From NCBI GenBank assembly GCA_013288125.1, contig JABDCN010000013.1, forward strand, positions 1 to 42,461: a stretch of 42,461 bases of DNA. Reading direction: 5' to 3'. Positions within the stretch are counted from its first letter, which is position 1. Each line of letters starts with the position of its first letter. The notes under the pieces are model-generated. The model worked only from the letters and a program-made list of their open reading frames with translations, ran no database searches and had not been told where the DNA came from. Both the position numbers and the translations under genes were made by a program. The DNA comes from Gammaproteobacteria bacterium. Its GTDB lineage: Bacteria; Pseudomonadota; Gammaproteobacteria; DSM-16500. Below, in pieces: positions 27,438-35,223 of this stretch.

Positions 27438-28349
27438 TTAGTTACGAGTTAATTTCAACATAGGCAAAAATTGTATATCATCCTCTGAATTTGATACTTC
27501 ATCTAATTTTTCACAAATAAGACGTTTAATATCGTTCGGTAAATTTTCAATTTGACAAAAATAAAATTGTTTAAGATAAACACGTTCAAATTTTTCTAAT
27601 CTTAAAATCACCTCATTAACCGAATGAATTTCATTTTGGATTTTCAATTCTTTTTTAATGGCATCTTGATGACTAATGCCAGTAAAAGGAGTTTTGCTGA
27701 TTTCTAAAAGAGAATCTTCATATATTTTATTTTTGCCAGCAATACAATCCAAAATCATTTCATACAATATTTTACCTAAAAAAATAGCTGGACCAGATGC
27801 AGCAATAGCAGGCGACAAAATTTCTTTTAAACCAGGTTTTTCAAGTTGCTGATAGACTTCATACAATTGACTATAGTGTTCAACTAACTCATCTGCCTTA
27901 GGCCATATAGATTGTGGAAAACCAAAATCTTCATAATATTCTTTATGTGTGAGCCCTAATAATGATTTAAATTGATCAAATCGTTGCTGACATAACCAAT
28001 CGACAAATGAAAACTGACACAATGAACCAAATTCTTCAAATACTTGGTTAAGTTGAATGCCTATAAAATCATGTTGATTAAGACGCGATTTTCCTGCCGT
28101 CAAATAACAAATGCAATAAACACCGGCAGGAATACTCATGACACCTAACATCGTCAAAAAAGTTGATAACCAATATTTTTTTTCAAATGATTTTCTTTCA
28201 TCAACTCTTTTTTTTACGATGGTAATTTTACGAAAAAAAGAGGGGCTATTATTTAAAGAAGGAATATCAATTTCAATTACTTCTTCGTCATGCTCATCTT
28301 TTACAAGGGGTGTTTGTTCGTTATTAATACCGATTCGACTTCTACTCAC
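27438..28349 (-). CDS. membrane protein of unknown function downstream of the LRR gene
   Basis: No family is recognised. The 303-residue protein has an acidic, probably disordered N-terminus (1-58) with EQTPLVKDE at 11-19. A clear transmembrane helix covers 60-83 (LSTFLTMLGVMSIPAGVYCI in part), and a second hydrophobic stretch lies about 177-205. The C-terminal region is helical and charged; residues 268-283 (ENLPNDIKRLICEKLD) resemble the LPxxIxxxIxxxL core of F-box motifs, but that short pattern is weak evidence. It starts 16 bases after the LRR gene, on the same strand as dotDCB, so it is probably the last gene of that transcript. It might be a Dot/Icm substrate or an accessory envelope protein. 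Confidence 0.6.
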   Translation of the reverse strand: MSRSRIGINNEQTPLVKDEHDEEVIEIDIPSLNNSPSFFRKITIVKKRVDERKSFEKKYWLSTFLTMLGVMSIPAGVYCICYLTAGKSRLNQHDFIGIQLNQVFEEFGSLCQFSFVDWLCQQRFDQFKSLLGLTHKEYYEDFGFPQSIWPKADELVEHYSQLYEVYQQLEKPGLKEILSPAIAASGPAIFLGKILYEMILDCIAGKNKIYEDSLLEISKTPFTGISHQDAIKKELKIQNEIHSVNEVILRLEKFERVYLKQFYFCQIENLPNDIKRLICEKLDEVSNSEDDIQFLPMLKLTRN

Positions 28350-28365
28350 TTTTATTCCTTCATTT

Positions 28366-29853
28366 TTAATAATATAATTCTTTAATGCTATGATTACTTG
28401 CTAAAGCAGCTTTTCCAGCTGCGCCAATAAGATTGTAAGTAATATCCAAATAATCAAGCGTCGTATTTTTAGAAAATGCAATTGCCCCTTCATCATCAAT
28501 GTTATTGTAAAAAAGAATTATTTTTTTAAAATAAATATTTTTAGACAAGGCAATAGCGCTTTTAGAATGTATCCCACCATTTTCAGAAAGGTCAAGATAA
28601 GAGATTGATTTGCTATTTGCTAACACTATCGCCATTTCATCCGTAAGAGCGGCGTCAGCAATATCAAGCGCTTTGAGTGTGGTACTTTTTGCTAATTCGC
28701 TTAATCCTTCAGACGTAAAATCCTCAACACCATCATTTGCATCATTTAAAATCAGATGCGTCATCGCTTTGCTATGTGCAAGCGCTTTCATTCCTTCCAC
28801 ACCAATTTTTTGACCGCCCATTTCTAATTCTGTAATGCTTGAACTATTTGCAATACTTTTAATCCCAACGTCACTAATCAAGTCAGATGCAATTTTAAGT
28901 CTTGTTAAATGTGTATTTTGAGATAACACAATCGCACCAAAATCAGTAATAGGGATAAAACTAACATCTAGAGAAGTAAGTGAAGTATTATTTTTAAATT
29001 GTACAACACTTTCATCTGTCACACTTTGATTATCGCTTATTGATAAAAAAGATAAATGTGAATTATGAGCCAGAGCCATTACACCTTTGTCTCCAATATC
29101 ATTAACGTGAAGATCAAGTTCTTTCAAATTCTCATTCTCAGCCAAGGCAATGGCACCCGCATCACCAATATGGTTGAAAGAGACATTGAGTATAACGAGT
29201 GATTTAAGATGAGCTAAAGCGATAGCGCCTTTGTCTTCAATTCTATTTGTCTCTGCGAAAAGGTATTTAAGATTTTTCATATGAGACAATGCAAGTGCAC
29301 CATCCGGCCCAAGAAAAGTACCGTTCACATTAAGTGTAATTAAATTTTCGTTTTGATCTAAACTAGAAAAATTATCATAAATAGCATTGAATGAGACATC
29401 TAAGTTTACTAATTTTTTATCCCGTGCTAGGTCAGATAAACCGATACCGCTCATTCTATTTCCTCGAAATGATAAAGTCGTGATCGTTTGATTTTTTGCG
29501 ATTTGAAAAGCGCCTTCATCCCCTAAATAATCGCCATAATGATCATTCTCAGCTAAATTAAGGGTGAGAATAGTTTGATTTTGAGCGATTAAAGCTACTC
29601 CTTTTGGTGTAATTAAATTTCCAGCTAAAATAAGTTCAGTTATTTCTTTATGCTGCTCAAGGTAAGATAAAATGGGTGGCAAATCATTGTCTTCAATACC
29701 TTGCCAAGATAAATTTAATGAATTACCTGTTTGATATTTCGGTAAATCGTCTTTGTTAAATTGATACGATCGAGGCGTTGCATAAACAAAAGAAATAAAT
29801 AAGCATAATGTAAATATTGCGATAAAATAGCGAAACATTTTTATTTTTCTCAT
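28366..29853 (-). CDS. exported leucine-rich-repeat protein (ribonuclease-inhibitor-like LRRs)
   Basis: This is a 495-residue protein with a Sec-type signal peptide (hydrophobic about 7-24, cleavage near VYA-TP). It is followed from about residue 45 to the end by tandem 24-residue LRRs of the pattern LxxLDVSxNxIxDxGAIALAxN, for instance SLVILNVSFNHIGDAGAIAL and NLKELDLHVNDIGDKGVMAL. This LRR subtype is mainly eukaryotic but common in Legionellales. It starts 8 bases after the dotB stop, so it appears to belong to the dotDCB operon. An ATG at 29838 is an alternative start (five residues shorter). The signal peptide implies periplasmic or outer-membrane export rather than direct Dot/Icm substrate status. 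The ligand is unknown. Confidence 0.82.
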   Translation of the reverse strand: MRKIKMFRYFIAIFTLCLFISFVYATPRSYQFNKDDLPKYQTGNSLNLSWQGIEDNDLPPILSYLEQHKEITELILAGNLITPKGVALIAQNQTILTLNLAENDHYGDYLGDEGAFQIAKNQTITTLSFRGNRMSGIGLSDLARDKKLVNLDVSFNAIYDNFSSLDQNENLITLNVNGTFLGPDGALALSHMKNLKYLFAETNRIEDKGAIALAHLKSLVILNVSFNHIGDAGAIALAENENLKELDLHVNDIGDKGVMALAHNSHLSFLSISDNQSVTDESVVQFKNNTSLTSLDVSFIPITDFGAIVLSQNTHLTRLKIASDLISDVGIKSIANSSSITELEMGGQKIGVEGMKALAHSKAMTHLILNDANDGVEDFTSEGLSELAKSTTLKALDIADAALTDEMAIVLANSKSISYLDLSENGGIHSKSAIALSKNIYFKKIILFYNNIDDEGAIAFSKNTTLDYLDITYNLIGAAGKAALASNHSIKELYY

Positions 29854-29861
29854 TCTAAATA

Positions 29862-30992
29862 TTATTTTTCGTCTTCTCTTTCTGCTTGTTCTGCAATCAC
29901 GCGATACTGCCTTTCCGTAATCAATCCTTCTTTAAATTTATCATGCGCATCACGTTCCATCGTACGGCCATGTTCACGCACTAATTTACGCACCACATTC
30001 GTGATATTCAAAATATCCGTTTCCAATAAAATATCTCTAATTTTTTCATCAAAAATTAAATATTCGCGTAACGCAACACGCTTGCCATCAATTGTAGGAA
30101 TTAATCTTTGCGAAATGACTAATCGCACCGTTTCAATAATATCAATCGTACGGCCTTGTCTTTCTTCTGGCGGAAAAGTGACAACAAGACGACGAATTGT
30201 TTCTGCCACGCTATTACTATGCAGCGTGGTATAAACAGGATGTCCTGTCATCGCCGCTTCCATCACCGCACCAATTGTTTCAGGATCGCGCGCTTCACCC
30301 ACTAAAATCAATCTTGGTTTACGGCGCAATGCGTTACGCACCCCCGCAGCAAAACTTGGCAAATGCCGTGGAATTTCAGATTGACTCACAATACTCGATA
30401 TTTTTTCTACATTATCAAAAACAAATTCGATAGGCGCTTCATACGTTAATACTTTACGATTACTCTCTGCATCTTCTGTAATACTGCGAATAATCGCGGC
30501 TAATAAGGTACTTTTTCCTGATCCCGTTGCACCAGTCACATACACCACGCCCTGTTCCGGCGCAATCGCATCTAAAATAATTTTTGGCAAATTCATACTA
30601 GCTAATTTTGGCGGATCAGTAGGAATGGTTCGCGCAGTAATTTGTATACCATCATGACCTTCAACTTGACATCCTGTTCCATTAATACGAAAACGATATC
30701 GGTCCGTACGATTCGGCCGAATTTCATAATGCGTATCAATATCTTTTCCTGACATAATTAACGCAGAAGCATTCGGCCCATACATGCCATTTAACACTTC
30801 ACTCACTTCAGTATTCGCTAAACGTCTACGCGTCACTTTTTTTAATCGACCATAGACTTCAGCGTAAATCGGTTCATTGGTTTGCAGCGTAATATCAGAT
30901 GCCCCCAATTTAACGCAATGAATTAAAATTTCATTGAGGATATCAGCCGTTAATCGTACCGGTTCTTGAGGATATAAAAATTCATTTGTCAT
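29862..30992 (-). CDS. dotB: Dot/Icm secretion ATPase DotB
   Basis: DotB is the hexameric PilT/VirB11-like cytoplasmic ATPase that docks on the Dot/Icm inner-membrane complex and powers assembly or translocation. I chose the ATG at 30992 (MTNEFLYPQEPVR), which forms an ATGA overlap with the dotC stop; an upstream ATG at 31019 would lie inside dotC. The product has 376 residues, one fewer than Legionella DotB. Walker A is GATGSGKST (154-162). The family-specific stretches LGASDITLQTNEP, IPRHLPSFAAGVRNALRRKP, LILVGEARDPETI and TGHPVYTTLHSNSVAETIRRL are all present. The protein looks fully functional. Confidence 0.97.
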   Translation of the reverse strand: MTNEFLYPQEPVRLTADILNEILIHCVKLGASDITLQTNEPIYAEVYGRLKKVTRRRLANTEVSEVLNGMYGPNASALIMSGKDIDTHYEIRPNRTDRYRFRINGTGCQVEGHDGIQITARTIPTDPPKLASMNLPKIILDAIAPEQGVVYVTGATGSGKSTLLAAIIRSITEDAESNRKVLTYEAPIEFVFDNVEKISSIVSQSEIPRHLPSFAAGVRNALRRKPRLILVGEARDPETIGAVMEAAMTGHPVYTTLHSNSVAETIRRLVVTFPPEERQGRTIDIIETVRLVISQRLIPTIDGKRVALREYLIFDEKIRDILLETDILNITNVVRKLVREHGRTMERDAHDKFKEGLITERQYRVIAEQAEREDEK

Positions 30993-31816
30993 GATTGAGG
31001 CACCACAATAGCACGCCAATTTTTACTATTTGTTTGCAATCTTGGCATTTCAACAATACGTAATACTTGATCATTAATGCGCATATCAGAACCATCTCCT
31101 GTGACACCCAATTCTGTCCGCGCTACAAATGGCGGACTAATCATTTTTTCTTGTAATAATTTACGATAAATAATCATACCACTATAATCTCGTTTAATTC
31201 GCGCAATATTTTGCTGAAAAATCGTATAACTTTGTTCGACTCCCTTCTGCCATCCGACCTGAATATAATGTTGCCAAACTTTTTGTTCTTCTGGTGATTG
31301 AGGCAATAAAGATCGATCGGGTAATACTGGTTTAGGATAATTCATGAATAAATATTCGCGCCAATTGGGCGGCGTCGTCGCAAATCTTGCTTGTGCAATA
31401 ATTTTATAAGTACGATCAGCCACACGTATCGTGTTAGGATCATTCAAATTCAGCGCATAATCGCCTTCTTCTAATACTGGCGGCAACACACCATGACTCA
31501 ACATCATCGCACCAAAATTAAAAATACTATCAAGATATTTACGATCTCTATTCATTTGCACATTCATTTGATCTGATGCCCAAGCCAATCCGCCCTGCGC
31601 TCCAATTGTCATTGCGGTTTCTTTCAACATGCGAGCACGCAATTTGCCAATTTTTGTTTGTGAAGTGGAAGATGACACGGGCGCGACACGTACACTTTGT
31701 AATTGTGAAATATTAGCCGTGTCCACATTAGTTAAATTTTCATGAGAGGCACAAGCTGTTATCACGCTCAATAACAACAGAATAAATAAAAACTTCATTC
31801 GGCTAATTTTTTGCAT
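30989..31816 (-). CDS. dotC: Dot/Icm outer-membrane lipoprotein DotC
   Basis: DotC is an outer-membrane lipoprotein of the Dot/Icm core complex, needed with DotD to place DotH in the outer membrane. The signal peptide ends in the lipobox VITAC-AS, so the mature protein is lipidated at that cysteine. Family features include RMLKETAMTIGAQGGLAWAS, the LPPVLEEG segment, PNWREYL and GWQKGVEQSYTIFQQNI. Two starts are possible: 31816 (overlapping dotD by 14 bases, 275 residues) or 31798 (MKFLFILLLL, 269 residues, a more typical signal peptide). It is coupled to dotB by an ATGA overlap. Confidence 0.95.
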   Translation of the reverse strand: MQKISRMKFLFILLLLSVITACASHENLTNVDTANISQLQSVRVAPVSSSTSQTKIGKLRARMLKETAMTIGAQGGLAWASDQMNVQMNRDRKYLDSIFNFGAMMLSHGVLPPVLEEGDYALNLNDPNTIRVADRTYKIIAQARFATTPPNWREYLFMNYPKPVLPDRSLLPQSPEEQKVWQHYIQVGWQKGVEQSYTIFQQNIARIKRDYSGMIIYRKLLQEKMISPPFVARTELGVTGDGSDMRINDQVLRIVEMPRLQTNSKNWRAIVVPQS

Positions 31817-32273
31817 AGCGTAATTCTATCGTACGACTATCAGGATAAACGACAACAGAGGCACGACGCCCACATTGATAACCTGTATTTCTGAGTACAT
31901 CACCTAACATCACATTTTTTTCGTATAGTGTGACAATCACCGGAATAGCTGGCGGTGTGCCTAATACTCTTAATCGATAATTTGATGCATAAGCAATTTG
32001 TTTTAGTATAGGTTCAATTGGCCCCGACCAATCAACTGTTGTCAAACCTGCCATGCCATAAGAAGCAGGACTGGGTGGCGCGGGAATCATAGGCAATGGA
32101 TGCGCTGCTTGTGCAGTTTCTGCTAAATCCACAATAGAATGACTGACAGAATAAGAAGCTTCGGCAAGCGATGATTGATTCGCATTGATGTTATATCCTT
32201 GCGGAGGCTTAGGCGTCGCACATGCGCATAATAAGAGAGGAAAAATAATCACTAGAGCAATAGTTTGCTTCAT
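31803..32273 (-). CDS. dotD: Dot/Icm outer-membrane lipoprotein DotD
   Basis: DotD is a small lipoprotein of the outer-membrane core whose soluble domain resembles the N0 domain of secretins. I chose the ATG at 32273 (MKQTIALVIIF); a longer frame to 32330 would bury the signal peptide. The lipobox is LLCAC-AT. The C-terminal N0-like domain contains VDWSGPIEPILKQIAYASNY, IPVIVTLYEKNVMLGDVLRN and GYQCGRRASVVVYPDSRTIEL (in part). The product has 156 residues, close to Legionella DotD. It is the first gene of dotD-dotC-dotB and faces icmT-icmS across a 275-bp divergent region. Confidence 0.94.
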   Translation of the reverse strand: MKQTIALVIIFPLLLCACATPKPPQGYNINANQSSLAEASYSVSHSIVDLAETAQAAHPLPMIPAPPSPASYGMAGLTTVDWSGPIEPILKQIAYASNYRLRVLGTPPAIPVIVTLYEKNVMLGDVLRNTGYQCGRRASVVVYPDSRTIELRYAKN

Positions 32274-32401
32274 GTTTGACGATGTCCCTATGTATTCGCA
32301 AAAATGAGAGGTTTCATGAAATTGAAACAAGACGGGTGGTTAAAGTCAAGATAAAGCTGTCCAAAGATTCCATCCTGAACAATCCTGTCATCCTCCTAGG
32401 C

Positions 32402-32440
32402 AAAGTTGTCATCCTGAGCGCAGCGAAGGATGACAACTTT
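32402..32440. repeat. palindromic repeat, degenerate copy B (TGTCATCCTGAGCG family)
   Basis: Inverted arms AAAGTTGTCATCCT (32402-32415) and AGGATGACAACTTT (32427-32440) enclose GAGCGCAGCGA. It shares the TGTCATCCTGAGCG core with copies A and C but lacks their long centre. Further partial matches flank it (CATCCTGA at about 32371, TGTCATCCT at about 32386). It lies in the divergent dotD-icmT region. Confidence 0.8.
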
Positions 32441-32474
32441 GGATGTCAGCTTTAACTTAGTCAGAATCTCCTGC

Positions 32475-32498
32475 TATAGTTATAGTTATAGTTATAGT
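32475..32498 (+). repeat. four perfect TATAGT hexamers in the icmT upstream region
   Basis: TATAGT is repeated four times without interruption at 32475-32498, followed by a partial fifth unit. Each copy resembles a -10 box. The array lies about 50 bases upstream of the icmT start, where promoter spacing could change with copy number. The role is inferred. Confidence 0.75.
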
Positions 32499-32548
32499 AT
32501 TCGTAATATCACAAGTCACAATGAACATCTAACAAAGGCGAAGAAACC

Positions 32549-32791
32549 ATGGCAAGTTGGCGTGATTCTGCAAAAAATGTCCGGTTTTGGATTATCGATT
32601 ATCGAGCGACCTTCCCTCTTTTAATCCTTATTTTTCATATTCGCTTATGGACATTTTTTTTTGCTATTCTAGCAACAAGTTTTTTTGCTTTATTAGAACG
32701 CTGGGGATTTACTGTCGCCGTCTTTTTGCGATGGTTACGTTCTTATATCGCAGGCCCGCGTAAAATCGCTCAACCATGGTGGAAAAATTAA
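32549..32791 (+). CDS. icmT: Dot/Icm membrane protein IcmT
   Basis: IcmT is a small inner-membrane Dot/Icm protein, required in Legionella for virulence and linked to pore-mediated egress. The 80-residue product (family about 86) starts MASWRDSAKNVRFWIIDYRA, a typical IcmT opening, followed by a hydrophobic span (about 22-50) and the conserved RWGFTVAVFLRWLRSYIAGPRK near the end (in part). AAAGG lies 12 bases before the ATG. icmS starts two bases after the stop codon. Confidence 0.93.
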   Translation: MASWRDSAKNVRFWIIDYRATFPLLILIFHIRLWTFFFAILATSFFALLERWGFTVAVFLRWLRSYIAGPRKIAQPWWKN

Positions 32792-32793
32792 TT

Positions 32794-33141
32794 ATGGCCT
32801 CTCTCGATATTTCACAACAAATGATTAAAATAGCAAGATTGTTAAATGCGCAATTCAGCTTAAATGGCCGACCCTTGATGATGGAAGAAGTTTTTGCGCC
32901 TACTGGATTGCTGGCAGGTATGTCACGCCGTGCTGATCAATTAAGTTCGCTTTGTTTGGGATATGGAATCGGTGTCACATTTGAAGAAGCAGAAGGCTCT
33001 GTATTAGGCGTAAAAGTCATTTTTGATGATATTACACCGAATGCTTTACGATTACTTTGTTTGATTGATGTCATGATGGAATTAATGAAAGGCACGCCGC
33101 GTGGATCGGTGACTGCGTTGGATCAGTTGATGTATGATTAA
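32794..33141 (+). CDS. icmS: Dot/Icm effector chaperone IcmS
   Basis: IcmS is a small acidic cytosolic chaperone that with IcmW binds a subset of effectors and the DotL coupling complex. I chose the ATG at 32794 (MASLDISQQM), two bases after icmT and preceded by GGAAAA; it gives 115 residues against 114 in Legionella. An in-frame ATG at 32776 lies inside icmT. Conserved blocks are EVFAPTGLLAGMSRRADQL, SLCLGYGIGVTFEEAEG, VIFDDITPNALRLLCLIDVMMEL (in part) and the terminal LDQLMYD. Confidence 0.96.
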   Translation: MASLDISQQMIKIARLLNAQFSLNGRPLMMEEVFAPTGLLAGMSRRADQLSSLCLGYGIGVTFEEAEGSVLGVKVIFDDITPNALRLLCLIDVMMELMKGTPRGSVTALDQLMYD

Positions 33142-33156
33142 CCCTCCTCTCCCCAA

Positions 33157-33191
33157 CCCTCTCCTCCCATTAAAAACATGGGAGGAGAGGG
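33157..33191. terminator. strong hairpin after icmS, terminator or palindromic repeat
   Basis: A perfect 14-bp inverted repeat, CCCTCTCCTCCCAT (33157-33170) and ATGGGAGGAGAGGG (33178-33191), encloses the 7-base loop TAAAAAC. It lies 16 bases after icmS and also before the 3' end of the convergent gpsA. There is no T-run, so intrinsic termination is uncertain. It could instead be another dispersed palindrome. Confidence 0.6.
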
Positions 33192-33271
33192 GGCGTTCTA
33201 AGTAAAGTCACAACTAATGCAAATCTTATCTGTTAAAATAAATATTACGTAGGAGAAAATAACTATCTTAA

Positions 33272-34252
33272 TTAGAACATTTTTTTCATATGCTCAGACA
33301 GATGCGATATCTTCCCCTGAACAACCTGCCAAACCATGTCACAAATTGGCATACTCACACCATGCTGCTTCGCTAATTTCGCCACTAACTCAGCATTACT
33401 TTTTCCCTCAATAACTTGCCCAATTTCTTTTTCTGCTTGTTCTATACTTAAACCCTTACCCAAACTCAAACCCAATCGGCGATTACGTGATTGGTCATCT
33501 GAACAAGTCAAAATAAGATCGCCAAGACCCGACAATCCAACAAAGGTTTGTGCTTGACCACCTAATACAACACCAAGACGTGTCATTTCTGCCAGCCCTA
33601 AGGTAATTAAAGCACTGCGTGCATTCGCCCCTAACTTCAATCCATCTGAAATACCCGTTGCGATCGCAATCACATTTTTAACCACACCACCCACTTCAAC
33701 GCCAACAACATCATCACTCAAATGAATCGAAAAAATATCACTATCAAATCTTTTTTTCAGTGCTCCCCCAAAGCCAGATTCTTTTGTTGCGATAACAACA
33801 GCTGCAGGCAAACTTCTTGCGACTTCACGCGCAAATGAAGGCCCTGATAACACGGCATAAGCATACTTTTTTCCAATCACTTCTTCTGCAACATGATTTA
33901 ACAATTGACCTGTTTTTGCATCTACACCTTTTGTCGCACAAATCAATCGATTATTTTCTGATAAAAGCGGTTTAAGTTTAACTAAAGTTTCTCGAAAACC
34001 CACGGAAGGAACAACAATTAAAATATCATCCACTGGTTGAATAGCTGCAGCCAAATCAGTCGTAGGATAGATACAATCGGGTAAGGGAATACCAGGTAAA
34101 TAACGTTCATTAGCCTTGTCTTTTAACATCGCTTCAATTTCTGAGGGATCTACACTCCAGAGATGAATTGTTTGTCCGCGTCTTGCTAAATACAAAGCTA
34201 ATGCAGTTCCCCATGAACCTGCGCCTAAAATAGCAATGGGTTTTTCTTTCAT
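33272..34252 (-). CDS. gpsA: glycerol-3-phosphate dehydrogenase [NAD(P)+]
   Basis: GpsA reduces dihydroxyacetone phosphate to sn-glycerol 3-phosphate, the backbone for phospholipids. I chose the ATG at 34252 (MKEKPIAILGAGSWGTAL) with AAGGA just upstream; an in-frame ATG at 34303 adds 17 unrelated residues and would read through a GC-rich hairpin. The product has 326 residues. Visible are the NAD site GAGSWGTALA, the VLSGPSFAREVA motif, the catalytic Lys in VVKNVIAIATGI and NARSALITLGLAEM. It is the last gene of the yibN-grxC-secB-gpsA group, which is arranged as in E. coli. Confidence 0.97.
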   Translation of the reverse strand: MKEKPIAILGAGSWGTALALYLARRGQTIHLWSVDPSEIEAMLKDKANERYLPGIPLPDCIYPTTDLAAAIQPVDDILIVVPSVGFRETLVKLKPLLSENNRLICATKGVDAKTGQLLNHVAEEVIGKKYAYAVLSGPSFAREVARSLPAAVVIATKESGFGGALKKRFDSDIFSIHLSDDVVGVEVGGVVKNVIAIATGISDGLKLGANARSALITLGLAEMTRLGVVLGGQAQTFVGLSGLGDLILTCSDDQSRNRRLGLSLGKGLSIEQAEKEIGQVIEGKSNAELVAKLAKQHGVSMPICDMVWQVVQGKISHLSEHMKKMF

Positions 34253-34291
34253 GGGAAGAGTCCTTGTCTCATTTACGTATTTTATGCTGGA

Positions 34292-34312
34292 TCCCGCGGA
34301 CATGCCGCGGGA
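34292..34312. repeat. GC-rich palindrome between secB and gpsA
   Basis: TCCCGCGG (34292-34299) and CCGCGGGA (34305-34312) flank ACATG. The wider context GGATCCCGCGGACATGCCGC resembles a palindrome type dispersed in several unrelated bacterial genomes. It is far more GC-rich than its surroundings. It lies 40 bases before the gpsA start and has no T-run, so it is probably not a terminator. Confidence 0.7.
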
Positions 34313-34341
34313 CGACGAGCTTGAGTAAAGAGAAAATTTTT

Positions 34342-34812
34342 TTAATTCGCTTTTGTACCTTCTTTACCTTGCTCTCCTCCCACGTGTTGCGCATACAAGG
34401 CATCAAAATTCACCGGCGCTAAAATTAATTGCGGGAAGCCGCCACGCACCACCATATCGGAAACCACTTCGCGTGCATAAGGAAATAAAATATTAGGACA
34501 AAAACTACCTAACATTTGATGCAATTGCTCACTCGGAAAACCATTAATCATAAACACGCCCGCTTGGTGAACTTCGATAAGAAATGCATTTTTCTTTGAA
34601 GAACTCACTGTTGCCGTGATAGATAAAACAACTTCATGTAAATTATCTTGAACACGGTTACTTTTTGTTTCAAGATTTAAAGAAACTTCAGGTTTCCATT
34701 CTTCCACAAAAGTATGTGGTGTATTTGGCGCTTCAAAAGAAATATCTTTCACATAAATACGCTGAATTTCAAATTGTGGTGTTGTTGTTTGATTAGTTTT
34801 AGCTTCTGTCAT
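34342..34812 (-). CDS. secB: protein-export chaperone SecB
   Basis: SecB is a tetrameric cytosolic chaperone that keeps precursors unfolded and delivers them to SecA. The 156-residue product has the family landmarks FEIQRIYVKDISFEAPNTP (residues 13-31), the conserved LHEVVLSITATV strand, the VHQAGVFMINGF segment, and the late FCPNILFPYAREVVSDMVVRGGFP stretch followed by PVNFDALYAQ. Full length and intact. The upstream spacer to grxC is occupied by a long palindrome. Confidence 0.97.
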   Translation of the reverse strand: MTEAKTNQTTTPQFEIQRIYVKDISFEAPNTPHTFVEEWKPEVSLNLETKSNRVQDNLHEVVLSITATVSSSKKNAFLIEVHQAGVFMINGFPSEQLHQMLGSFCPNILFPYAREVVSDMVVRGGFPQLILAPVNFDALYAQHVGGEQGKEGTKAN

Positions 34813-34838
34813 GGATAACCCTCTTCAATGTTAATAAA

Positions 34839-34930
34839 ATCAGATTTGGGGTCAAATCTCCTCTTTCCTCTTCTCTTTACAAAGTGGAAAGAGGAGAAGA
34901 GGGAAGAGGAGATTTGACCCCAAATCTGAT
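34839..34930. repeat. long imperfect palindrome between grxC and secB
   Basis: The outer 25 bp are perfectly inverted: ATCAGATTTGGGGTCAAATC... at 34839-34863 against ...GATTTGACCCCAAATCTGAT at 34906-34930. The inner purine/pyrimidine-biased arms (TTTCCTCTTCTCTTT against AAAGAGGAGAAGAGG) pair imperfectly around a short loop near 34880-34887. The outer GATTTGGGGTCA core resembles REP-type elements of gammaproteobacteria. It ends 3 bases from the grxC stop codon. Confidence 0.85.
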
Positions 34931-34932
34931 CC

Positions 34933-35181
34933 TTAAGTTAAATCGTCGAGATTACCTGAGTTTGCCAATTTAGCAAGATCATCGTAACCACCAATCGATT
35001 TGTCATTAATAAAAATTTGCGGCAGCGTGCGCTTTTGACTCAAGCGAATCATTTCATCTAATTTAGCAGGATCAAGATCCACCCGAATTTCTTCAAATGC
35101 GATATGACGCGATGTCAGCAATTCTTTTGCTAATCGACAAAAAGGACAATTATCTTTTGAATACAAAACAACTTTACTCAT
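34933..35181 (-). CDS. grxC: glutaredoxin 3
   Basis: This is a small cytosolic glutathione-dependent disulfide reductase. The 82-residue product has the dithiol active site CPFC (residues 13-16) in YSKDNCPFCRLAKELL, the cis-proline motif TLPQIFI and the glutathione-binding GGYDDL. Length and motifs are normal for GrxC. Its position between the rhodanese gene and secB matches E. coli. Confidence 0.96.
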   Translation of the reverse strand: MSKVVLYSKDNCPFCRLAKELLTSRHIAFEEIRVDLDPAKLDEMIRLSQKRTLPQIFINDKSIGGYDDLAKLANSGNLDDLT

Positions 35182-35223
35182 TTTTCACTCCAATACCTAA
35201 ATCTGTCATGCCAGCGAAACTCT

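Noticed and set aside
34253-34303. Extended gpsA start at 34303
   Set aside because: The extra 17 residues are not part of the family and would be encoded through a GC-rich palindrome; the ATG at 34252 has a good ribosome site.
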